19,443 nt of DNA, taken from contig JAEZIA010000404.1 of NCBI GenBank assembly GCA_023416315.1, forward strand, positions 1 to 19,443, written 5' to 3'. The position numbers and the translations under genes are program-made. The notes under the pieces were generated by a model. That model worked only from the letters and a program-made list of their open reading frames with translations. It was not told the origin of the DNA and did not search any database. The stretch's first letter is position 1, and every line of letters starts with the position of its first letter. Shown one piece after another: positions 14,069 through 19,443 of this stretch. This DNA is from Actinomycetes bacterium (GTDB lineage Bacteria > Actinomycetota > Actinomycetes > Mycobacteriales > Mycobacteriaceae).

Positions 14069-14554
14069 GTGACCGGATTGCGCTTCGTGGCCGTCGACGA
14101 GGCCGATGCGCTGGCACAACCGCTACTCGCGGAGCTCGCGGTCGAGTACGCCAGCCGCTATGAGGCGCCGGAGGCGGCGGTGGCGAGGTGGCTGCGCGAC
14201 CACCCGGCCGAGCAGTTCGCCCCACCCGACGGCGGGATGTACATCGGCGTGCTCGACAGTCATCCGGTGACCGGCGGGGCGTTCTGTCGGTTCGACGACG
14301 ACACTGCCGAGCTCAAGCGGATCTGGACCGACAGCCGGCACCGACTCCGCGGCCATGCGGCGGCGCTTCTGGCCACCCTGGAATCCGAGATCGTCCGGCG
14401 CGGCTACCGGCGCGTCTACCTGACCACCGGCAACCGGCAGCCCGAGGCTGAGGCGTTGTATGACAGTGTCGGCTATACCCGGTTGGCCGAACCGCTGGAC
14501 AGCGACGCCGAGCAGTATCCGATCGCGTTCGTCAAGGTGATATCGCCGCGCTAG
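14069..14554 (+). CDS. GNAT-family N-acetyltransferase
   Basis: A 161-residue acetyltransferase-like protein, a normal GNAT length. Strand four and the acetyl-CoA pyrophosphate loop are seen as ELKRIWTDSRHRLRGHAAALL (81-101), where RLRGHA fits the R/Q-x-x-G-x-G/A rule with Ala in the last position. The following helix LATLESEIVRRG and the VYLTTGNRQPEAEALYDSVGY segment (117-136), with the conserved Tyr of the last helix, complete the fold. The substrate is unknown. GTG at 14069 was chosen because ATG at 14061 is in another frame and the conserved sequence begins at once. An AAGGGG lies 12 bases upstream, farther than ideal. It diverges from the SDR gene with only 53 bases between starts. Confidence 0.85.
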   Translation: MTGLRFVAVDEADALAQPLLAELAVEYASRYEAPEAAVARWLRDHPAEQFAPPDGGMYIGVLDSHPVTGGAFCRFDDDTAELKRIWTDSRHRLRGHAAALLATLESEIVRRGYRRVYLTTGNRQPEAEALYDSVGYTRLAEPLDSDAEQYPIAFVKVISPR

Positions 14555-14588
14555 CTGGGCACATTTGAAATCAGGGTGAGCGCAACCC

Positions 14589-14604
14589 CGCGTTCCGGAA
14601 TGCG
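14589..14604. promoter_or_regulatory. Palindrome upstream of the LLM monooxygenase operon
   Basis: CGCGTTCCGGAATGCG is a 16-base inverted repeat with a single mismatched pair (14592/14601) around a perfect TTCCGGAA centre. It lies 31-46 bases before the ATG of the first monooxygenase gene, in an 80-base gap (14555-14634) that contains no gene. An operator for this operon is a reasonable guess. No convincing -35/-10 pair was found, though TTATGT (14628-14633) and TTGAAA (14565-14570) are present. Confidence 0.35.
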
Positions 14605-14634
14605 TTCTGCCACCACGCGTTAGACAGTTATGTG

Positions 14635-15726
14635 ATGGCGCAACACCAGCTACATCTCGGCATCGCGCTCGACGGCTACGGGTGGCACCCGCGAGCCTGG
14701 CAGCAGACCCTGGCCACCGACCCCGCTGCGGGCCCGGTGACGTCCGGGCGGTACTGGGCGCAACTCGCGGGCACGGCCGAGCGCGGTCTGCTCGACTTCC
14801 TCACCATCGACGACAGTTTCACCGCCCAGGCCGGCCGTCGCGACGAGATCAACCCGCGCCGACTGGCAGGCCGGGCCGACGCCGTGCTGGTGGCGGCGAG
14901 GATCGCCCCGGTGACCCAGCACATCGGGCTGATCCCGGTCGCCACCGTCACCCACACCGAGCCGTTCCATATCTCGAAAGCGATCGCGACGCTGGACTTT
15001 GTCTCCAAGGGGCGCGCGGGTTGGCAGGCCCGGGTCAGCCCGACCGCTCATGAGGCCGCCGCCTTCGGCAGGCGCTCGGTGCCCGGTGGTGGCGAACTAT
15101 TCGACGAAGCAACCGAATTCGTCGACGTGGTGCGACGGTTGTGGGACAGCTGGGAGGACGACGCCGTGATCCGCGACGTCGCGACCGGCCGTTACGTCGA
15201 CCGCGACAAGTTGCACTACATCGACTTCGCGGGCAACTACTTCTCGGTGAAGGGTCCCTCGATCACCCCGCGCCCGCCGCAGGGCCAACCGGTGGTCGCG
15301 GCGCTCGCCCATGTGCCACGCGTCTACGAATTCGCCGATACCGCAGCCGATCTGGTGTTCATCACGCCCGCAGACGAGCCCGCGGTGACGGATGTTCTGG
15401 GTCAACTGCACGGTGCCGTCACACCGATCGCCGACCTCGTGGTGGACTTCGGCGGCGACGGCGACTTCCGCTCGGACGCGCCGATCTTCACCGGCGGCCC
15501 GGCGCAACTGGTGGAGCTGATGTTGGGCTGGGCAGACCTCGGGCTGTCCGGATTCCGGCTGCGCCCAGCCGTCAACGCCCGTGACCTGCCGACCATCGTC
15601 GACGAGGTGGTTCCGCTGCTGCAGCGGGCCAAGCGATTCCGGACCGAATATCGTGCCGGCGAGACGCTGCGCGAGCGGTTCGGCTTGCCGACCGCCGTCA
15701 ATCGCTACGCCGCGGGTGTGTCATGA
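14635..15726 (+). CDS. LLM-class flavin-dependent monooxygenase, compact NtaA/DszA-type
   Basis: A 363-residue TIM-barrel protein of the luciferase-like monooxygenase superfamily. It opens QLHLGIALDGYGWHPRAWQ (4-22), has GLLDFLTIDDSF (51-62), HTEPFHISKAIATLDFVSKG (107-126), and ends with LLQRAKRFRTEYRAGETLRERFGL (328-351), the C-terminal hallmark of the nitrilotriacetate/sulfone monooxygenase (NtaA/SnaA/DszA) branch. Those enzymes oxidise their substrates with FMNH2 from a separate reductase. This one is about 90 residues shorter than its neighbour in the third position; the missing part lies between residues about 245 and 285, where the family usually has a long active-site-covering insertion. 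ATG at 14635 is preferred over the GTG immediately before it. The stop overlaps the next gene as ATGA. Substrate unknown; organosulfur or amine oxidation is the family-based guess. Confidence 0.88.
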   Translation: MAQHQLHLGIALDGYGWHPRAWQQTLATDPAAGPVTSGRYWAQLAGTAERGLLDFLTIDDSFTAQAGRRDEINPRRLAGRADAVLVAARIAPVTQHIGLIPVATVTHTEPFHISKAIATLDFVSKGRAGWQARVSPTAHEAAAFGRRSVPGGGELFDEATEFVDVVRRLWDSWEDDAVIRDVATGRYVDRDKLHYIDFAGNYFSVKGPSITPRPPQGQPVVAALAHVPRVYEFADTAADLVFITPADEPAVTDVLGQLHGAVTPIADLVVDFGGDGDFRSDAPIFTGGPAQLVELMLGWADLGLSGFRLRPAVNARDLPTIVDEVVPLLQRAKRFRTEYRAGETLRERFGLPTAVNRYAAGVS

Positions 15727-16835
15727 GCGTCCCGTTGTCGATCCTCGACCTGTCGCCGATCAGCGCGGGCAGCGATGCCGCCACCGCGCTGCACGACACC
15801 GTTGACCTGGCCTGCCATGCCGAACAGTGGGGCTACCGCAGATATTGGGTGGCCGAACACCACTTCGTCGCGGTCGCGAGCTCGGCGCCTGCGGTGTTGA
15901 TCGGCCAGATCGCCGCGGCCACCGAGCGGATCCGGGTGGGTGCCGCAGCGGTCCAGCTCGGCTACACCACAGCGTTGGCGGTGGTCGAGAGCTTCGGGAT
16001 GCTCGAACAGTTCCACTCCGGCCGCATCGACCTGGGACTGGGCCGCTCGGGCCAGCGCCGCAGGGAAGTCGAGCGCGGCGCGCAGCCGCCCCGGCCTGCC
16101 GAGCCATGGCGCGAGGTGGACGGTGTCGTGGTGCCGCCCGCCTTCGACCCTCGGGCATTGCTGGCCAGTCCGCAGATGCGTGCGCTGTCGACCGTTCTCA
16201 AGCAGCCCGAGGCTGTTCCGCCCGACTTCGCTGATCAGGTCGGCGACATCCTGGCTCTGCTCGACGGCAGCCACACCGTGCAGGGTTTCCCCGTTCACGC
16301 GGTCCCCGGCGAGGGATCGGGCTTGACGCCGTGGATCTTCGGCAGCAGTAAGGGTCAGAGCGCCGAGGTGGCGGGCGCCCGCGGCCTGCCCTTCGTGGCC
16401 AGCTACCACATCACGCCGGGCTCGGCGCTCGATGCCGTCGAGGCCTATCGGGCGGCGTTCACACCGTCGGCGCAGCTGTCCCGACCCCACGTGGTGGTCT
16501 CGGCCGATGTCCTCGTCGCCGACGATTCCGCAACCGCACGGCATCTCGCCTCGCCGTTCGGGCGGTGGGTCTACTCCATCCGGGCCCAGGGCGGGGCAGT
16601 GCCGTACCCGGATCCCGACAGCGTCGAACCGCTGACCGACGCGGAGCGCGTGGTCGTCGAAGACCGGCTCGCAACACAATTCGTCGGCGACGCCGACGAA
16701 GTCGCCGAGAAGCTGGCAGCTCTGCAGCGGGTGACCGACGCCGACGAGCTGGTGGTGACGACAGCGGCCCACCGCCACGCCGACCGGCTGCGCTCGTTCG
16801 AACTATTGGCCAAACGTTGGGGCGTCACAGGATGA
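15723..16835 (+). CDS. LLM-class flavin-dependent oxidoreductase, MsnO8-like
   Basis: A 370-residue luciferase-like protein of a different branch from its two neighbours. The opening PLSILDLSPISAGSDAATAL (4-23) and YWVAEHHFV (41-49) are typical of the MsnO8-type and alkanal-monooxygenase-like group. IRVGAAAVQL (70-79) and FHSGRIDLGLGRSG (about 100-113) follow on the barrel strands and bind flavin in relatives. The segment FGSSKGQSAEVAGARGLPFV (about 205-224) is the phosphate-binding region. Translation is coupled on both sides by ATGA overlaps, so it belongs firmly to the three-gene operon. Substrate and electron donor (FMNH2 or F420H2) cannot be told from the sequence. Confidence 0.88.
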   Translation: MSVPLSILDLSPISAGSDAATALHDTVDLACHAEQWGYRRYWVAEHHFVAVASSAPAVLIGQIAAATERIRVGAAAVQLGYTTALAVVESFGMLEQFHSGRIDLGLGRSGQRRREVERGAQPPRPAEPWREVDGVVVPPAFDPRALLASPQMRALSTVLKQPEAVPPDFADQVGDILALLDGSHTVQGFPVHAVPGEGSGLTPWIFGSSKGQSAEVAGARGLPFVASYHITPGSALDAVEAYRAAFTPSAQLSRPHVVVSADVLVADDSATARHLASPFGRWVYSIRAQGGAVPYPDPDSVEPLTDAERVVVEDRLATQFVGDADEVAEKLAALQRVTDADELVVTTAAHRHADRLRSFELLAKRWGVTG

Positions 16836-18199
16836 TTCGCGAAGGAAAGCACCGCAAGCAGATTCACTTGGGGGCGCACTTCCCCGGGGTGAACAACACC
16901 ACGGTGTGGTCGGATCCGGAGTCCGGCAGTCAGATCGACTTCGACTCGTTCGTCGATCTCGCCCGCAAGGCCGAAGAGGGGCTGTTCGACTTCTTCTTTC
17001 TTGCCGAGGGGCTGCGACTTCGCGAGCACCGCGGCCGGATCCACGACCTGGACGTGGTCGGCCGGCCCGACACGTTCACGGTGCTGGCGGCACTCGCGGC
17101 GGTCACCGAGCATGTCGGCCTGGCCGGCACCATCAACACCACCTTCAACGAACCGTTCGAGGTGTCACGGCAATTCGCCAGTCTCGACCATCTCTCCGAT
17201 GGCCGCGCCGCGTGGAACATGGTGACCTCGTCCGACGCCTTCACCGGTGAGAACTTCAGGCGCGGCGGCTTTCTGGACCACGCCGACCGGTACCGGCGTG
17301 CCGAAGAGTTCGTCACGGTTGCCAGGGAGTTCTGGGACAGTTGGGCGTCCGACGCGGTGCTCGCCGATACCGAAGACGGCATTTACGCGGACCCGCAGCG
17401 GATCCGGACGGTCTCGCACCGCGGGCCGCAGTTCGACGTGCGCGGGGTGGCCACGCTGTCGGGCGGGCCGCAGGGGCACCCGGTGCTGTTGCAGGCCGGT
17501 GACTCCGACGAGGGCCGGGACTTCGGCGCCAAGCACGCCGACGCCTTGTTCACCGGGCACGGCACACTCGACGACGGGCAGCGCTACTACGCCGACGTCA
17601 AGGCTCGTGCGGTCGCACATGGTCGAAATCCCGACCACCTCAAGGTGTTTCCGGCAGCGACGTTCGTCTTGGGCGACAGCGCCGAGGATGCCGAGGAGAA
17701 GGCCCGCCACATCCGTCGCCAGCAGGTGAGCCCACAGACCGCGATCGTAATGCTCGAACAGGTCTGGCAACGCGACCTGTCCGGCTACGACCCGGACGGT
17801 CCGCTGCCCGATGTCGATCCTGTCGATGACCCGACCGTAAGCCAGGGCCGGGTCCGCCACGGTGACCCGAGGGCGCTCGCGGCGGCCTGGCGGCAACGGG
17901 CCGAGGCCGACAACCTGTCCATCCGCGAACTGGTCATCGCGGTGACCAGCCGCCAGCAGTTCGTCGGTACCGCCGAGCATGTCGCGACCGAGATCGACAG
18001 GCACGTCCAAGCGGATGCCTGCGACGGGTTCATTCTGGTGCCGCATCTGACCCCGCACGGGTTGGACGAATTCATCGACACCGTCGTCCCGCTCCTGCAG
18101 GAGCGCGGCGTGTTCCGCACCGAGTATCGGGGCGCCACGCTGCGGGAGAACCTGGGACTGGATTCACCACAACGGCCGTCTCAGGCCGGCGTCGCCTGA
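16832..18199 (+). CDS. LLM-class FMN-dependent monooxygenase, NtaA/SnaA/DszA family
   Basis: A 455-residue full-length member of the nitrilotriacetate/dibenzothiophene-sulfone monooxygenase family (DszA-like size). Seen are IHLGAHFPGVNNTTVW (11-26), LFDFFFLAEGL (51-61), the strongly conserved NTTFNEPFEVSRQFASLDHL (102-121) and SDGRAAWNMVTS (122-133). Further on are NFRRGGFLDHADRYRRAEEF (141-160), GDSDEGRDFGAKHADALFTG (223-242), the approximately 90-residue insertion (about 285-375), and the C-terminal VFRTEYRGATLRENLGL (427-443). Known relatives use FMNH2 supplied by a partner reductase; none is encoded here. ATG at 16832 overlaps the previous stop (ATGA). A much earlier in-frame start would lie inside the preceding gene. 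The last 19 bases overlap the end of the convergent metallo-hydrolase gene. Confidence 0.92.
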   Translation: MIREGKHRKQIHLGAHFPGVNNTTVWSDPESGSQIDFDSFVDLARKAEEGLFDFFFLAEGLRLREHRGRIHDLDVVGRPDTFTVLAALAAVTEHVGLAGTINTTFNEPFEVSRQFASLDHLSDGRAAWNMVTSSDAFTGENFRRGGFLDHADRYRRAEEFVTVAREFWDSWASDAVLADTEDGIYADPQRIRTVSHRGPQFDVRGVATLSGGPQGHPVLLQAGDSDEGRDFGAKHADALFTGHGTLDDGQRYYADVKARAVAHGRNPDHLKVFPAATFVLGDSAEDAEEKARHIRRQQVSPQTAIVMLEQVWQRDLSGYDPDGPLPDVDPVDDPTVSQGRVRHGDPRALAAAWRQRAEADNLSIRELVIAVTSRQQFVGTAEHVATEIDRHVQADACDGFILVPHLTPHGLDEFIDTVVPLLQERGVFRTEYRGATLRENLGLDSPQRPSQAGVA

Positions 18200-18915
18200 C
18201 GGGCCGCGTCGCGAACCGATCCGAACCACGCCCGCCCATGCCCCGGAATCAGGACGTTCGTGTTGAGCATCGCCAGCGCGGACAGACTGCGAACGCAGCC
18301 CTGCTCGTCGTGGTTGAACACCCGGTGCAGCAGCTGCGGACCGCTGTGCGAGGACAGCGGATGACCGGTCACCAGGGCGTCGCCGCTGACCAGGACGCCG
18401 TCGACGACGTAGGAGCAGTGGCCGCCGGTGTGCCCCGGTGTCGGAACGGCCAGCGGTCGGCCGGGCAGGGCCGCGGCGATGTCTTCAGTGAGCGCACCCG
18501 CCGTCGGGATGCCTTCGTGGCTGAGCGCGCCCTTACGCGTGATGTCCAGCGACCACTTCACCCAGCGCGGCTGCCAGGCGTGGCGAACCAGATCCGCCGG
18601 CGAGGCCTGTTGCAGGTATTCACGTTTGGCGTGGCCGACCTCGTCGGCGTGGCAGTACACCGGGGTGCGGTGGGTCTTGGCGAACCAGATTGCCGTGCCG
18701 AAATGGTCGACATGGGCGTGCGTCAACAGGATCGCCGTCACGTCGGCTGGGCCGAAACCCACTTCGCGCAGCGACGTCAGGACGTCGTCGCGGTGGCCGG
18801 GAAATCCGGCGTCTATGAGCATGACGCCGGCATCGTCGGTCACGAGCGTCCAGTTGACCAGCGGTGTGTGTGCCATGTGCACGCGTTCGGTGATAGCGGT
18901 GAGAGCCACGGCCAT
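18181..18915 (-). CDS. Metallo-beta-lactamase-fold hydrolase (Rv0406c-like)
   Basis: A 244-residue metallo-hydrolase with the full zinc site: THAHVDHFG (65-73) gives His66, His68, Asp70 and His71. His162 lies in TPGHTGGH (159-166), Asp179 in LVSGDAL (175-181) and His226 in IPGHG (223-227). The PGHTGGH and GHG pattern is that of general MBL-fold hydrolases (glyoxalase II/lactonase type) rather than true beta-lactamases; the substrate is unknown. There is no signal peptide, so it is cytosolic. The start ATG at 18915 is preceded by TAGACT (18927-18922 on the minus strand), a TAnnnT -10 box six bases away, suggesting a leaderless transcript. It diverges from fgd1 as Rv0406c does in M. tuberculosis, and its end overlaps the monooxygenase operon by 19 bases. 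Confidence 0.92.
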   Translation of the reverse strand: MAVALTAITERVHMAHTPLVNWTLVTDDAGVMLIDAGFPGHRDDVLTSLREVGFGPADVTAILLTHAHVDHFGTAIWFAKTHRTPVYCHADEVGHAKREYLQQASPADLVRHAWQPRWVKWSLDITRKGALSHEGIPTAGALTEDIAAALPGRPLAVPTPGHTGGHCSYVVDGVLVSGDALVTGHPLSSHSGPQLLHRVFNHDEQGCVRSLSALAMLNTNVLIPGHGRAWFGSVRDAARQATPA

Positions 18916-18921
18916 GCCGCG

Positions 18922-18927
18922 AGTCTA
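18922..18927 (-). promoter_or_regulatory. Candidate -10 box of the metallo-hydrolase gene
   Basis: TAGACT on the minus strand fits TAnnnT and ends six bases before the ATG, giving a leaderless transcript. No clear -35 is seen. The remaining gap to fgd1 (18928-18991) holds GGGGAG (18973-18978), a distant possible ribosome site for fgd1 with 13 bases of spacing. Confidence 0.35.
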
Positions 18928-18991
18928 GGCGCGTCCGCGCAACTAAGACCTCGCCGTCCAAAGCCGGCCAAAGGGGAGTAGAAACGAAAAC

Positions 18992-19443
18992 GTGGCTGAA
19001 CTGAAACTGGGGTACAAGGCATCGGCGGAGCAGTTCGCGCCGCGTGAGTTGGTCGAGCTGGCGGTGCTGGCCGAGGCGCACGGAATGGACAGCGCGACGG
19101 TGAGCGACCACTTCCAGCCGTGGCGGCACGAGGGCGGGCACGCCCCGTTCTCGCTGGCGTGGATGACCGCGGTGGGTGAACGCACCAAGCGGCTGATCCT
19201 GGGTACGTCGGTGCTGACGCCGACCTTCCGCTACAACCCGGCGGTGATCGCGCAGGCCTTCGCGACCATGGGCTGCCTGTATCCCGACCGGATCTTCCTC
19301 GGCGTCGGCACCGGCGAGTCGCTCAACGAGATCGCCACCGGTTACGAGGGCGAGTGGCCGGAGTTCAAGGAACGCTACGCCCGGCTGCGCGAGTCGGTGC
19401 GGCTGATGCGTGAGCTGTGGCTGGGCGACCGGGTCGACTTCGA
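18992..19443 (+). CDS. fgd1: F420-dependent glucose-6-phosphate dehydrogenase (5' part, cut by window end)
   Basis: First 150 residues of the enzyme that oxidises glucose-6-phosphate while reducing coenzyme F420, the main source of F420H2 in mycobacteria. It is itself a luciferase-like TIM-barrel protein. The opening AELKLGYKASAEQFAPRE and SDHFQPWRH (38-46) match the M. tuberculosis enzyme, placing the active-site Asp39, His40 and Trp44 at identical numbers. Glu109 of GTGES (106-110) is also conserved. The start is GTG at 18992, giving a protein beginning V/M-AELKLGY as in relatives. The reading frame is open to the window edge with no damage. A close upstream Shine-Dalgarno is lacking; GGGGAG lies 13 bases away. 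Confidence 0.97.
   Translation, partial: MAELKLGYKASAEQFAPRELVELAVLAEAHGMDSATVSDHFQPWRHEGGHAPFSLAWMTAVGERTKRLILGTSVLTPTFRYNPAVIAQAFATMGCLYPDRIFLGVGTGESLNEIATGYEGEWPEFKERYARLRESVRLMRELWLGDRVDF

Noticed and set aside
14016..14225. Upstream extension of the SDR frame
   Set aside because: Pro/Arg-rich sequence that crosses the divergent GNAT gene; the Rossmann fold starts right after the ATG at 14015.
16565..16831. Earlier start for the third monooxygenase
   Set aside because: It is a shadow frame within the second monooxygenase; ATG at 16832 matches the family N-terminus and overlaps the preceding stop.
18160..18215. Bidirectional terminator between the monooxygenase operon and the metallo-hydrolase
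   Set aside because: The genes overlap by 19 bases and no stem followed by a T-run is present on either strand.
1..19443. CRISPR arrays, tRNA or rRNA genes, insertion sequences, toxin-antitoxin pairs, riboswitches
   Set aside because: No regularly spaced repeats, cloverleaf-like sequence, transposase motifs or small toxin/antitoxin gene pairs were seen.

Overview
The window is uniformly GC-rich, densely packed actinobacterial chromosome. It looks like Mycobacterium/Mycolicibacterium, probably a free-living, rapidly growing type. The main pointers are fgd1 at the right end (F420-dependent glucose-6-phosphate dehydrogenase with the mycobacterial active-site residues), a homologue of M. tuberculosis Rv0356c translationally overlapping purA, and the block purT - rhodanese - metZ known from M. 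tuberculosis Rv0389-Rv0391. There are no rRNA or tRNA genes, insertion sequences, CRISPR arrays or phage genes. This is ordinary chromosome carrying several small accessory cassettes. All family assignments come from motifs and memory; no search was run.

Left part (1-6.0 kb): purA (de novo AMP synthesis) overlaps a hotdog-fold thioesterase-like gene by ATGA and is followed by a six-helix membrane protein. Facing it on the minus strand is a two-gene unit, an MMPL/RND-type exporter followed by a cytochrome P450, also ATGA-coupled. The exporter diverges from a MarR-family regulator across a short AT-rich promoter region, so MarR is the likely controller of the exporter-P450 unit.

Middle (6.0-11.5 kb): marR is followed by a stand-alone AAA/ABC-type ATPase. 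Next come purT (formate-dependent GAR transformylase), a small single-pass membrane protein, a rhodanese and metZ (O-succinylhomoserine sulfhydrylase). These are nearly contiguous, with a GTGA overlap for purT/membrane protein and an ATGA overlap for rhodanese/metZ. The last two link sulfur transfer to homocysteine synthesis. A small unknown protein closes this run.

Right part (11.5-19.4 kb): two small membrane proteins (DUF4267-like and DUF1772-like) lie on the minus strand. The second diverges from a TetR regulator over a promoter region holding two GCTA-type inverted repeats. A short-chain dehydrogenase (minus) and a GNAT acetyltransferase (plus) diverge over a different TTnACAnnTGTnAA-type palindrome. 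A three-gene, ATGA-coupled operon of luciferase-like (LLM) flavin monooxygenases follows. It ends in a 19-bp overlap with a convergent metallo-beta-lactamase-fold gene (Rv0406c-like), which diverges from fgd1, cut by the window edge.

Recurrent architecture: five ATGA and one GTGA start/stop overlaps, and four convergent gene ends with essentially no space between them. Two of these share the same palindromic CTAG, so each strand reads its own TAG from it. Several starts are preceded by a TAnnnT -10 box only 5-8 nt upstream, which suggests leaderless transcripts. The items most worth a second look are the compact first LLM enzyme and its reductase-less operon next to fgd1, the TetR/DUF1772 operator pair, the PurT active-site substitutions and the MarR-MMPL-P450 cassette. 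I saw no convincing wholly new system.
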